Numbered from the stretch's first letter, positions 23,398 to 35,700 are shown. The stretch is 64,000 nucleotides of DNA from Mytilus galloprovincialis (GCF_965363235.1 NC_134847.1:61908439-61972438); one strand, 5' to 3'. A program made the numbers and translations. Notes: generated by a model from the letters alone, not told the origin.

Positions 23398-23650
23398 TAT
23401 AAATAAAGGCAACAGTAGTATACCGGTGTAAAACAGTCATAAATCGTTAGAGAAAAAACAAATCCGTGTGCGAACAAAACAAATGAACATAATGAGTAAA
23501 CATATCAAAAATAGGGGTACAGCAGTCAACATTGTGTTATAATCTTAATTACTATATACAATGTACAAATATGTCAACAACGGAAAACAAAACTACATAT
23601 AGGCACAGCACATTAGCAAAAACGAAAGACAAGAATAAAAAAGAATTTGA
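23398..23650 (+). repeat. Repeat X/Y mosaic
   Basis: Starts like X (aaataaaggcaacagtagta) and continues like the distal part of Y (aaacatatcaaaaatagggg, cacattagcaaaaacgaaag). Confidence 0.55.
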
Positions 23651-23689
23651 CATTAAAAAAACTGATAACAATTATATATGTATATAAAT

Positions 23690-23930
23690 TTGGTGTCACG
23701 ATATCTCAGTGACATGGGTTCGAATCCCGGCGAGGGAGGAACAAAAAAATTACGAAAGCAAATTTACAGATTTGTCATTGTTAGGTTGATGTTTAGACGA
23801 TATGTATATACAGAATGTACACAGCCATGTATCACCATCACTGCTGGTGATCCGATGGATAAATCTGTTGTAGAGTTATCACTGGTTCAGACGTACTTAT
23901 ATATATGTATACATATATATATAAAGTGCA
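23690..23930 (+). mobile_element. tRNA-derived SINE
   Basis: tRNA-like head with a B box (GGGTTCGAATCCCGG at 23,715-23,730), then a body I know from mussel SINEs (gcaaatttacagatttgtca, ggttgatgtttagacga, tggttcagacgtact) and a TA-rich tail. The left part of the tRNA region is damaged. Confidence 0.7.
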
Positions 23931-24534
23931 TAGAAAATCAACCTAACGATATATATAGTCTGTTCGAAGGAAACTTTAAAGCTGAATGATATACATTGTA
24001 TTTGTCAATGGATAATAATTCAATACCGTAATGTATTTGCATGATTTAAACTAATCGACTATTCATAGATGAAAAACGTCTGCTACGATAGAATGTGAAT
24101 AAATTGAACTATCGTTGATGCATGTCGATCTGTTTCAATTTTCTGTTTAAACATCAGGTCAGGTAATGTGTGGAAAAAGTTGCAGTAATATTTATATTTA
24201 GAATTAATGATTTAGTAGGCAAGGAGACTATACTATACAACAAATACTACTAGGTGGAATTGTCATCACTGGAGTCTCATCGCCGGAAAAAGTAAGAACT
24301 GGCAACATTTTCATATATTAGTTATACAATCAATACTTTCTTTGTTTTTATACGAAGTGTTATCAATAATCACCAGTAAATGCCAGTTTGGACATGTCCT
24401 GATATTAGGTGATTTCTCCATAAAGTTTGCATTTTATTATGATGTGTACGCATTATTTTTTTAAAACCTAAATCATTCCTTTTTAAACCGAACATTTATA
24501 CCATAAATATTCAATATGAGTAAAAAGGTCAAAT

Positions 24535-25000
24535 AACAAAAATTACCGAACTCTGAGGAAAATTCTAAATGGAAAGTCCCTAAAAAAATTGCAAAATTAA
24601 AAGCTCAAAACGATCAAACGAGTGGATAACAACTGTCGTATTCGTGACTTGGCACCGGCGTTTTCTTATGAAGAAAATGGTGGGTAAAACCTGATTTATA
24701 GCTAGCGAAAACTCTCACTTGGAGGACATTTGCATAAGATTCCATTATATTGACCACGAAATGTGAACAAAACAAACAGACATAACGAGTGAGAAAGCCA
24801 AAAATTGGGGTACAGCTGTTAACATTGTGTTATAATCTTAGCCACAATAAAAAAAAAACAACAGTGTCAACAAAGAAAACAAAAAAGGCTTATAGACAAA
24901 GCACATTAGCAAAATCGAAAGACAAACTTACAAACAAATTACCATTACACAATTACACAATGACGGGATGTATAAGTACTGAGTCAAGTCAAATGGATAT
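24535..25000 (+). repeat. Repeat Y copy
   Basis: From accgaactctgaggaaaatt through gatttatagctagcgaaaac and gacataacgagtgag to tgacgggatg. 25,000-26,000 shows no gene. Confidence 0.65.
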
Positions 25001-26025
25001 TAAAGTTAGCTGAGTCATAACTATAGAAAAAAAAACATTATCCATCAATACATTGGAATGACATTAACGGGAATATTTTAACTGCATTGGATGCGCATTT
25101 TGCCCATAAATGACTGTCCATCGATGGTTAACTCCAAAATATTTGAAAATCCCAAGCGTGTTTAAAAGATACCCCCAAACACGTATACCAAAAGCTGTGA
25201 CAAGTATCAGAGATTTGTACGAGAGTGATATTATCCTTAATTTTAAAATATTTACATTTATATTTATATAAACAAGTTTGAACTCAGTTCTCATTCTTTT
25301 ATATTTGTCCCTCGTATAATTTGATAACAATTCCATACTAAGTATTATTCAATGCCATATCAAGAACAGACAGAATTGTTGCTATAACTCATTATAGTCC
25401 ACCACAACTGTGATATTTTTTTTTAACTTAAACTGGAAATAGAGAAAAAAAATTAAGAAAACATAGTGTGTTTTCATGCGTTCGAAAAAATGCATTTTTA
25501 TTTCCTGTAATATAACTGAAAAAAATGATTCTAAATAAACTCATATTCGTATTCAAAGCTTAAAGTTGTTGAAGACATTCCTACATTTGTTTTACAATCG
25601 TCATGGTTTCAATTAGCAATACATATATTGTCAGGAAAATGACATGTTGCTGATAAAAGAAATTTTATTTTGATTGATATAAAGCTAATAGGATCACCGA
25701 CATACTTTTTCGATTATTAATCAAAATGTTACTTAGTTGGTAGTGAATAAAAATCGCCTGACATTGTTGATACGTTTATTTAAATTATAAGGCAAATTAA
25801 ACCTCATATACAACCAGATTGTCTCTATATTTATAGTTTTAAAGATGGTAGACGATTTTTGTATATTGTTTTGCTATATACTTGGAGACTCTGAGTGTTG
25901 ATTCACTCAAAACTTCAAATCACTTTTCTATATTCTAAAAATCATAAAAAGTATCAACAAAGTTAAGTTAAGTTTAAGCTATTAAAGTAGATTTTCGGGA
26001 GGCGACCGTTTGTAAAATTAAAAGA

Positions 26026-27423
26026 GTGAATATAGATTTATTTCGTCTTCAAGCCATTGATCCCGTGACTACTCAACTGTTTATTCTACTTTATAATACA
26101 CTTGGTACAATCAATGGCCAGGGACCGTATGCATAAAACATCTTAACTTAAGTATTCCTTAAACTTAGATTTCACCAAGAATTTCCTTAGTTAAGTAAAA
26201 AATGGTATGCCTAAACTTACTTAAGTATTCACTTAACTAATATTCACTTAACTAAGTAATACTTAAATCGGAACCTTTCTCTAGTTACCCGTTACTGCCC
26301 TTGAACATTTACCAGATACATTTCTGTTTGCTATAGAGATTCCGTATGTCGTCAATTTATCTTTATTCCAATGGAAAATACCTGTGCACTGCTTACTGCA
26401 GACATGGTTTTGTATTAATATGAGTTACAATTTATGATTAAAATCAGAAAGGACCCATCGAACCAAGAAAACAATTTAAAAACGCTTTTAGATTTTCAAT
26501 TGATATGTTGGCTCTCAATAAAGACGACTTCAATATATATCCTGCTAAGCTGAGTTTGAAAAAAAGTGATATTGACAATAAACACTGCCCTTTTCTGGAT
26601 CTTGATATCTATATCTGTAACGGAAAGCTTAATGCCTACTGTTCAGGCATTTCACATCTAATCTTCTATGGTAATATTCTTTACAGTACACAAAATTGTC
26701 GGCATAACTTTCTGAAGCTAACTAAACCTTTAAACCTTATCAGAAGGAAAATAGTTAAGATACTGTTGTCAGGTCACAAAAGATGGAATATGTTGGTATT
26801 AATATTGATTCACTCATAGGGTCTTTGCATCAGAAATAACCACATTTATTCTAAAACAAATTGTTAGTAAGATACGGGTTATGTTTTTCTCAAATATGTT
26901 ATGATGATATGATGCTAAACCCTTAACAAGATTGACAAGGCTTGATTTTCATAAGATGAAAACATAATCTTGCAATAAGTTTAATTGAGGCCTGGATCTG
27001 GCACGACAGTAACTGCTAGTAGTCCTTTAATTGTTAATTAATGTATCATTGTCATTTTGTTTAGTTTCTTTTGTTACCTCTTCTGGCATCGAACTCGGAC
27101 TCCTTTTAATCTGACATTGACAATGTGTGTTTGTTTATTCTATATTTGCTAGAGAGGTATTGATTAATTTGATCATAAAACAGACCTGTTTTATACCCGT
27201 CGAATTGTTGCGCTTGTCCTAATTCAAGAGCCTCTAGCCTTTGTAAGTCGTGTATGTTTTTTAATTTTAGTTCACTGATATGTTTTTAGTTTTAGTGTGA
27301 AACTAGTACAGATATTTGTTTAGGGGCCAGTTAAAGCCCACCTCTGGATGCTGCATTTTCTCGCTGTAATGAAGATCCATAGGTGGACTTTTGGCTATTG
27401 TCTGCTTTCATCGGGTTTCATCT
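26026..27423 (+). mobile_element. Naiad relic B
   Basis: 26,026-26,115 matches the RT block YRFISSSSH of the 2,940-7,227 element. After an unrelated insert (~26,120-26,320), 26,324-26,860 matches the region from FGDSVYRQ through GISHPIFYGNILY to the stop. 26,861-27,423 matches the 3' non-coding part and pseudo-LTR (tggatctggca, gttaggggcca-like and cttttggctattgtctgct blocks). Internally deleted and frame-broken, but it keeps an 81-nt 3' segment (26,882-26,962) that the 2,940 copy lacks. Confidence 0.8.
26899..26954 (+). promoter_or_regulatory. SECIS-like stem-loop in Naiad relic B
   Basis: Helix I TTATGA/TCATAA (26,899-26,904; 26,949-26,954); internal loop TGAT / TT; quartet strands ATGA (26,909-26,912) and TGAT (26,943-26,946); then 12 nt ending CCTT, AA at the apical loop (26,925-26,926), and AAGG closing helix II. 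The AUGA, the AA about 12 nt later and the UGAU match the layout of eukaryotic SECIS elements, which direct UGA-to-selenocysteine decoding. Helix II is short and mismatched, so this is a decayed or tentative example. Confidence 0.5.
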
Positions 27424-27499
27424 GTCCAGCTTAAGTTAGTGTTAATTTTAAAAGGAAATCTTTAACCGTAACAACAAAGGTTATTGTCACTTATTTAAA

Positions 27500-27690
27500 G
27501 GATAGGATAGTGATAATGATTATTGCCTATTTATCTTTGGATTGATTGTTCATTGCTTCGTACCTTATTTGTTTTGTTTGTTTTTGTTTTTAAACTTTTT
27601 CGGTTTGGGCATCAATGATGACTCATTTGTAGCCCAAACGCACGTCTGACGTACAACATTTAAATCTTGGGTAACTATGATAAGTATATT
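27500..27690 (+). mobile_element. Hammerhead-bearing repeat, degenerate
   Basis: Shares atagtgataatgattatt and tttatctttgg with 33,150-33,308. The ribozyme region (27,607-27,655; gatgactcatttgtagccca, aaacgcacgtctgacgt) is decayed. Confidence 0.6.
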
Positions 27691-27734
27691 TAAATGACAG
27701 ACAACAAACCCAATTCATTAACTAGAATTCAAAG

Positions 27735-28210
27735 AATAAAAGGGGAAAAAATGTCATTTAACTAGTTGTTTCTGTGTTGTCATGAATTATTATTGATATG
27801 GTTTAAATTATAAATTAACTTTTACAAAACTTTGAATTTTCGATATATTATTTCTTTTCTTTTCTTCCCCAGGAATGGATTATCTTTTTTTCAGGTGTTT
27901 GGCAAATTCTTTAGTTAGGAAATATATCCTAATAATTCTTAGACTTCGTACTTTATATGAATACATTTTTCTATCGAGCGTCAATAATGTTTTTCAGAAG
28001 ACAAAACGCACGTCGGACTTACAAAAATTTAAGCTTGGTATCTATGGTGGGTTTATCTTCGGTGTTCATATTGATTTTAAGCAACAGCAAACAAAAATGA
28101 TTTAGAAATTAAAAGGTACACGGAATCTAAAGTAATGTGAATATCTTCCTCTCATATTTTAGAAATTGAGATTTCTTTATATACCTTTAGATGTTTTGCG
28201 GAAACATATA
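27735..28210 (+). mobile_element. Hammerhead-bearing repeat, degenerate second unit
   Basis: Aligned end to end with 34,405-34,880 (catttaactagttgtttctg, gaattttcgatatatt, aaagtaatgtgaat). The ribozyme core near 27,978-28,025 is broken. Confidence 0.65.
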
Positions 28211-28229
28211 AATTATCATACTCTGAAAT

Positions 28230-28799
28230 TTAAGGGGGCTTGCGAGTACAAAAATTTCAGCAAAAAATAAAAAAATTGTTTTTTCATTACAAATTTTATT
28301 TATTACACTTTAAGTTATTACTTTATGATATGGTACAAAAAAATACCTAAACAAATCGATTCGGTTTGGCCATATATGACTTTTAATATGTTTATATCAT
28401 TGAAAAAGCTCCAAACTATCTCCCTTTGGTGAAAAAAATGCCATTTTTGGGCATAGAATTAAAATATAATTTTTAACTCATCGGTGATCTAATTGTTTTC
28501 AAATAAGCTGTACGTAAACTAAATAATTGTAAAACTAAAGCGATTTCTGTAATTTAGTTCTTATTTTATTTTGCTATTACCTCTATTTCTCCTATTAGTT
28601 CAATAGAAAAAAATGGACATTAACAAAAATGTATGCTTCTTTCGGAGACAGATTGTGAGCTTAAATGAACGGTAACTCCATATTTTTTATTTCATTTTTC
28701 CATTAAGTATATGATAAAGTTCATTTATATAAAAATATAGCGAAATCCTATATTTGAAAAGAAATGATTTATACCCGCGAGACCCCTTATCAGAGTATT
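28230..28799 (+). mobile_element. 570-bp MITE (family A), intact outline
   Basis: Inverted ends (TTAAGGGGGCTTGCGAGTAC; complement of ATACCCGCGAGACCCCTTA at the right). Homologous over its length to the inverted copy at 48,864-50,399. Non-coding. Confidence 0.8.
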
Positions 28800-28919
28800 T
28801 ATTGTGAAAATATCAAAGTTTTCCTGATAAAGGATGAACAATAAAAAAATAAGGAGATCTGGTATTATACCCAGTGTAAGCAATTATATTAACAATGAGA
28901 AAGTATCCTCATACCGTTA

Positions 28920-29560
28920 AGTTGCTGTAAAAGGCAACGACATGAGACAATTCACTTCAATTTATTTACAACAAATCAATTTACGAAAAAAAAATATGTC
29001 AGACATAAACAAACATCAACCAAAGAACAATATGCTCCTGACTTGGAGCATACACATACAGAATGAGGCGGTTTTACACTGTTTTGCTGAGTACAAGAGA
29101 ACAAAAATTTCTTTTTAACAAAACTTGTTACCATAGTAACATATCCGTCGTCATCAATGAAACAGATATTCCATATATCACAAACTTAATACTGACGTAT
29201 TTTTTTAATTTAAGAAATTTACCTGTGACGTCACTTTTTGTGGTGTTGAAACATTCGTGTGACACACAGTGTCATTCATAATTCTTTCGTGTTGTACTTG
29301 CTAACCGTCGTATATTAATTTTAGGTGTTCATTATAATTCCGAGATTTACATACTTTAATGTACTAATAATATTATCTATTTATGTATTTCTCTGTATTG
29401 AGTGTTCTTGCATTTATTTTTCCTGTATTATTGTTGCGTAATGATGTCATTTTAACGGTATATTTAACATTGCCATATAGTTCCAGGTTCTACTAGTCAT
29501 AAAACAAACACAATCCACCATTTTTTTTTTTGACATTATTTTGATCTCAAAGCAAAATGT
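28920..29560. repeat. Dispersed repeat related to 36,480-36,830
   Basis: Shares tttacctgtgacgtcacttt / tttacctgtgacttcatttt, tatgtatttctctgt and the ending aacattgccat. Class unknown. Confidence 0.5.
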
Positions 29561-29680
29561 ATAGATTCAGTGTAAGACTTAAGTGTCTTGGCAAAATGCT
29601 TGGGACAACATCAAAAGATCAATATGCATGATAAAGCAAAAATGTAATTCACATAGTTTAGTCTGTGGCTACTGTTTTAT

Positions 29681-30305
29681 GCCCCACCTACGATAGTAGA
29701 GGGGCATTATGTTTTCTGGTCTGTGCTTCCGTTCGTTCATCCGTCCGTTCGTTCGTCTGTGCGTCCGTTCAGGTTAAAGTTTTTGGTCAAGGTAGTTTTT
29801 GATGAAGCTGAAATCCAATCAACTTGAAACTTAGTACACTTGTTGCGTATGATATGATCTTTCTAATTTTAAAGCCAAATTAGACTTTTGACCCCAATTT
29901 CACGGTCCACTGAACATAGAAAATAAAAGGGGGAGTTTCAGGTTAAAGTTTTTGGTCAAGGTAGTTTTTGATGAAGCTGAAGTCCAATCAACTTGAAACT
30001 TAGTACACTTGTTGCTTATGATATGATCTTTCTAATTTTGAAGCCAAATTAGACTTTTAACCCCAATTTCACGGTTCACTAAACATAGTAAATGAAAGTG
30101 GGGGTTTCAGGTTAAAGTTTTTGGTCAAGGTAGTTTTTGATGAAATTGAAGTCCAATCAACTTGAAACTTAGTACATATGTTCCCTATAGTATAAACTTT
30201 CTAATTTTAATGCCAAATTATATTATAACACAAATTTTACAGTCCCTGGAACATGGAAAAGGATAGTGCGAGTGGGGCATCCGTGTTCTTTGGACACATT
30301 CTTGT
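29681..30305 (+). repeat. Repeat Z with a triplicated ~175-bp core
   Basis: Starts atgccccacctacgatagta and ends ggggcatccgtgttctttgg. Between, the unit ggttaaagtttttggtcaag ... catagaaaataaaa occurs three times (from about 29,773, 29,941 and 30,108). Confidence 0.8.
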
Positions 30306-30879
30306 TCTTTAAAATCATGATCAAGTTGATTAAAAAATTATTTAATTACAAAAGGAATGTAACACTAACAGAATACAGATAAATAAGAACCATTGATCCC
30401 GAAAAATCAAGGGCTGCGTCTAAGGGAGAACAGAACTTGATTCTTGCAAGGCACTCGCTGTGAACACTATATTTGATATGGAGACAAGCGTTTGGTTTTG
30501 AAATTTCCTACATGAGGCATTTGCCTTAATTTAGTTACGGCCTTGTTAAATGAAAGTGAGGTGGGAGTTCCTGAGAAAATTTAAATGAAACCAATTTTCA
30601 GACATTTCAAGTATATTTAAATAATATTTATACTTTTATTATTCAAAGATTTGGGAAGTGTTTCCCGATTATTTTTTGGAAAAAGATGAATTTATGAAGA
30701 ATCTGGTGCCATCTCATACTTTCGATTAGACCTGCTGAGTTATTTATTTTCAATATAGTACAAGTCAGGTAATTTATTTTCAAACTACCGTAGAACAAAC
30801 CATTTATTTTTGTGATTTTCAAGGCTGAGTTATTTACAAAATCCTCCTCCCCCCCCCCAGAATATTAAATGGTCGTCCC
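30306..30879. other. No gene seen
   Basis: AT-rich, one C-tract near 30,850. Nothing recognised. Confidence 0.55.
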
Positions 30880-31446
30880 CTTAACGCAGTACATAGGAAA
30901 AAACACATTTATTTTATAAAATCAGTTCTTGGTATGATATAGGTTATGTTTTTCATATATTTTATAATGGTATGATGCTTGATTTTCTAAAGATGAAGAC
31001 ATAATATTTCATCAGTTTAATTGAAGCCTGGATCTGGCATGTCTGTAATTGCTTGGAGTCCTTTATTGATTTTTATATTTTTGTCTTTTTTGCTACCTTT
31101 TCTAACATCGGACTCGAACATCTTTTTATCTGATTTTTACTGTGCGTAATGATGTGTGTTTGTTTATTCCATATTGGCTAGTGATATAGGGGAGGGTTGA
31201 GATCTGACAACACACATTTTAAAATCCGTTGCTTTGTTGCGTCTGCACCAATCCAAGTGCCTCTAGTCTTTGTCAATCTTGAAAGGTTTTTTTTAGTTTT
31301 AATTCACTTATTAGTATATGTTTTTGCTTTTGGTTTAGGATTTTCTCACTGTTATGAAGACCCATTGATGGCCTTCGGCTGTTGTCTGCTTTGATTGGGT
31401 TGTTGTCTCTTTTACACATTCCCCATCTTCCTTCTGGATCTTATTT
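30880..31446 (+). mobile_element. Naiad relic C (3' non-coding end)
   Basis: Matches relic B from ggttatgtttttcatatatt through gaagcctggatctggcatgt, gggagggttgagatctgaca and ggttgttgtctcttttacac. It keeps the SECIS-like flanks (tatgatgc / ttgattttc at 30,971-30,987) but has lost the 26-nt apical part. Confidence 0.75.
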
Positions 31447-31830
31447 TTAGTTAGATTTGCAGTCAATGAAAAGCGAAATCTAAAATAGTAGTTCATTGAT
31501 TTATGTCTTTACAGTCATATTTACAAGATTTTTTTTTCTTTTGATAAAGACCGTTCCCAGCATAAGGACAAGAATACTCATGGGAAAGTATAGAAGAAAA
31601 AACAAATGAATTATAAACCTATTGGAAAAACTATGGATGGTAAGTGTATATTTTTGAATTACTTGGTTCATGTGACTTTTTCATAATTAATCTATCGTTT
31701 CGTTCCGCATATTACGTTAAAGATGTCTCTTATCTTTAAAGCTTAAGTTTTAAGTGTTAAAATATGAACGGAGATCTTGATATCAACGGTCCAATATTTA
31801 CTGTCATCGTTATTCATTTAAATGTTTATA

Positions 31831-33147
31831 TCGGCGTCACACATTTGCGTATAGACTGACGTGCACCAGACGAGGAAAAAGTCCGTTTTCGTGTACACAC
31901 AAGTGAAACTGTAAGAAATCGTTTGACGCGCGTTGCATAAGTTTGAAGTACGTCGAAATGCAGAGGTATCCGCTTAGTGAACGCTATAACCCAAGGAAAT
32001 TGTTATGCAGCATAAAACATTTCATCTATAGCTGTAGCGTCGTCAAGCGTATGCCTGTTCGCTACACGCACGTACTATATACATTACAAGCGCGTTGCAA
32101 AACGGTACAGATACGCTTGAGACACGTCTAGGACACGTTGTATACGTATCAAGATCGTTCGACATTTTCTTAGACTTTACTTGGATGTATGCGGGGCGTC
32201 CTTGTAACATACGCTTGACGTAGTTTCAGCGCTCCGTGAACGTATAAAACGCACCCTTGATGTTTGAAAAACATATTTCCCCCCCTATTAAATTTTTTAT
32301 AAATTTGCACTTTTCAAAAAATTGTACAGAATTTGTCTTTCAAATTGTTCCAAATAAAGAAATACTTGCAATTGGCATGAGTAAAGTTTTATCCTGTCTT
32401 ATACTATAGAAAACAAATCACATAACATTACATTGCAGATCAGAAATTATCCATCACTGGAAGTTAACCAATTTAATTTCTACCTCTTTTTTTTATTTGT
32501 GTACAAGCTTTAGTAACCATGTAACCTAAAGTTTCAAAAATATTCTATAAAAACCACAAATGAAAAAAAATGGTGGTTTGAAATACCCAATTATATGTTT
32601 ATGACCAGGAAATATGTTACTACAATGAAATCGAGGATTACTTACCTACAACTGTCAAATTCAATGAAATATTTTTTTCGACCTATTTTCGGATTCAACT
32701 CAATGTGACGTACTATGAATTGGTAGTCATTTAACAAAAATTGCACTGACATTTAAAATGGCATATGTGCGTGAATTAACAAAACCAAGTGTATCCAGAA
32801 GTTGTTCAAGAAACCCATAATTGCATGTCCCAAACACGCCGAAAGCACGGATAACCGTCACTTGAACGACCGGAACGTGCCTCAAGAGCGTCCAAGATAC
32901 TTTTTTTTACCTTCATAGCGTGCATTTCATCTGCGATAGACAAACGATAGATATACGCCAATATACGTTACTTCAACGCCCGATAAACGCTTATGTGCGC
33001 TTTTCGTACGCCCTAAACCATTGTGCACACGATTTAGATATGATTGACAAGTTAATTGCGTCAAAAATCACTAGCGTATTGGAAGCGTACATCGTTTTTG
33101 GACACTCCCGGCGTACGTCGGTGCTATACGCTATTGTGTGACGCCGG
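31831..33147 (+). mobile_element. TIR element 1, 1.3 kb non-autonomous
   Basis: Ends are inverted repeats (tcggcgtcacacatttgcgt at left; complement of gctattgtgtgacgccg at right). The interior is dense in CGTATA/TACGC words, with no transposase frame. A second copy lies inverted at 33,311. Confidence 0.75.
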
Positions 33148-33149
33148 TG

Positions 33150-33308
33150 TAAGATAGTGATAATAATTATTACTCATTTATCTTTGGATAATTGTTAGTT
33201 GATTTGTTTCTTATTGTGTCTTTTTAACTTTGTCGATTTGAGCATCAACGATGAGTCGTTTGTAGAGTAAATGTCCGTCTGACGTATATAATTTCAATCT
33301 TGGTAAAT
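33150..33308 (+). mobile_element. Hammerhead-bearing repeat, degenerate, between the TIR elements
   Basis: Homologous to 27,500-27,690. The ribozyme region at 33,239-33,290 retains cgatgagtcgtttgtag, but the GAAA part is altered. Confidence 0.6.
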
Positions 33309-33310
33309 TA

Positions 33311-34401
33311 TGCCGGCGTCAAACATCAGCGTATAGCACCGACGAATGCCGGGCGTGGTCAAAATCCATGTACGCTGCCAATACGCTTGTAATTTTAGAC
33401 AATTTCAATTTCTCAATCATATCTGTATCGTGTGTACAACGAGCTTTAAGCGTGTTAAGAGCGTATATAAGCGTACATAATCGTGTATCGGGCGTTGCAT
33501 GTATTGTCTTTTTTGCTTTTGTCTGGCGATTGTCTAATGTAAATGGAATGTACGCTACAAAAAAAAAACTTCCCTTGTCCTGGTCGTACCTAGTGCAAAT
33601 ATCTGTGCTTTCGGTGTGTCTGGGACGTGTAGTCATGAGGTGTTTTTGTACTACTTTTGGATACTCGTGGTATATGTTCCCGACCTTTTAGAAGCGCCGC
33701 TCACCCGAAGAAAGAGGTAGAGGTAAATCAGTTCTCGGTCGTGGCCTGGGTCGTGGGACGATGAGAACGCCGGGAACAAGAAAGAGAGTGCGTGAAGATA
33801 ATAATTGGGACATGTTTTAAAGCCATGGCTAGAAGATATGTTCTTCTTATTCTCTCAAAGTAATCCATTATAACAAGTACCAAACTGAACACTGCCCAAT
33901 CTTTTTACAAATTATCCATGAACTTGGACATATTCCACTATAAATGTTGCGTTGAATGTCAGAATCCGTTTTTGAAACGACACTGGTGCTTTTTATACTT
34001 TCACGGAGCGCTGTGCGGATACGCCAAGCGTATGTTACAAACACACCTCGCATACGTAGAGTAAAAAGTCGAACGATCTTGAGGTAAATACAAACCACCC
34101 TAAACGAGTATCAAGCTTATCTTTAACGTTTTTCAACGCGATTGTGACATATGTAGTACGCACATGAAGTGAACAGGTATATGCTTGACAAACGCCAGGG
34201 CTAGATGAAAATTGTATGCTGCATTAACATTTCCTGGATTTTCATTTTTCACTAATCGTATACTTTTGCATTTTGACGCATTTCAAACTTATTTAACACA
34301 CGTCTAACGATTGCTTAACGTTCCTCTTGCGTGCGCCATATTTGCTCCGACTATGGACTTAGTCATTTTTCTCTGTAGGTCTGGTGCACCTCGGTCTATA
34401 C
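33311..34401 (-). mobile_element. TIR element 2, inverted copy of element 1
   Basis: Left end tgccggcgtcaaacatcagc corresponds to element 1's right end. The run from tttcacggagcgctgtg (~34,000) to tctggtgcacctcggtctat (~34,399) is the complement of element 1's left ~450 bp. The final ~18 bp of its right end are missing, and the unique middle differs (Arg-codon-rich patch at 33,690-33,790). Confidence 0.75.
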
Positions 34402-34404
34402 ACC

Positions 34405-34880
34405 AAGGAAAATAACACATTTCATTTAACTAGTTGTCTCTGTGTTGTCATGAATTATCATTGGTATTGTCTTAATTATAAATCAACAATTTACAAAAAT
34501 TTGAATTTTCGATATATTCATTTTTTCTGTACTTCTCAACGAATAACTTATCGTTTTCCGGCATGTATTGGGCAAATCCTTTTAAATATTTGGGTTTTCA
34601 ATACTCTTAAACTTGTCACTTTGTTAAAAACATTAAAAAATAATTAACGATCATCAAGGATGAGATTTTATTTAAAGACGAAACGCTTGCTGGCGTACAA
34701 AATTTTAAGCAATCATGTATCTATGGTGAGTTAGTTTCGTCTAGGTAGTAAATATTAAATTTTAGCAACAACAAAAATATATCATTTAGAAATTTAAAAG
34801 TTAACGGAATATAAAGTAATGTGAATGCTTTATATTTAGAAGTTGAGATTTCTTCATATACTTTAAGCTATTTCGAGGTA
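34405..34880 (+). mobile_element. Hammerhead-bearing repeat, degenerate
   Basis: Counterpart of 27,735-28,210. The ribozyme-like stretch at 34,652-34,697 (ggatgagattttatttaaag, acgaaacgcttgctggcgta) keeps GATGAG and GAAAC but has lost stem II pairing. Confidence 0.65.
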
Positions 34881-35344
34881 TTCGGATAGCAAGAATACTG
34901 AAAATTAGTTTATTCCTTAACTTTTATTTAGTTTCATTCTGTTGTATGTAGGTTCATATCGTCAAGGTGGTATATACATATAATGTACAAACTTATTTTG
35001 TTTACTAGGATATTAAGTGTTATATATAGATTGAACTCACACTTATCATTAGTTATAAAGAACAGGACAAGTTGTTAGGTAGAGTCGTATTCGAAAGAAA
35101 CCAGAAGGATATTAAAACTCATATGGCGAAAAAAAACAACAATGCCATGATAATAAACGAAAAAAAACACGAATAGCGGAACAACATTTTACAAAAATAA
35201 CATCGACAATTAAAGACTAAACAACATTTACCAAACCAAAAGCGAGAGCTATTTCATGTGCTCGTGATGCGTCAGCACATCTTTTCTTAAAAGATGATGG
35301 TAAGTTATATAGTGTGATTAGACAACACACAATAGCGGATTGAT

Positions 35345-35700
35345 CAAAAATAAAAACACAAAAATACTGAACTCCGAGGAAATTCAAAATGGAAAGTCCC
35401 TAATCAAATGGCAAAATCAAAGGATAAACACGTCAAACAAATGGAAAACATCTGTCATATTCCTGACTTGGTACAGGCATTTTCAAATGTCGAAAATTGT
35501 GGATTGAACCTGGTTTTATAGCGCTAAACCTCTCACTTTTATGAAAGTCGCATCAAATTCCGTTATTTTTACAACGATGCGTGAACAAAACAGACATAAC
35601 AGGTAAACTAGCCAAAATATGGTTACAACAGTCATCACTGTGTTACAATCTCAAGACAAACAAACATATACAAAAAAAACACAAAAAGCATCTATCAAAT
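35345..35700 (+). repeat. Repeat Y copy
   Basis: actccgaggaaattcaaaat, cctgacttggtacaggcatt and caacgatgcgtgaacaaaac match the Y family. Confidence 0.7.

Noticed and set aside
23715-23730. Functional tRNA gene
   Set aside because: Only the B-box half is tRNA-like and a SINE body follows.
26058-26060. UGA in Naiad relic B where the sister copy has a Cys codon
   Set aside because: An insertion of about 12 nt abuts it and the copy is frame-broken, so the UGA may be an alignment accident.
32920-33636. Two frames with similar peptides (ASKITSVLEAY / KLSKITSVLAAY)
   Set aside because: They come from homologous ends of two inverted TIR elements; no domain and no codon signature.
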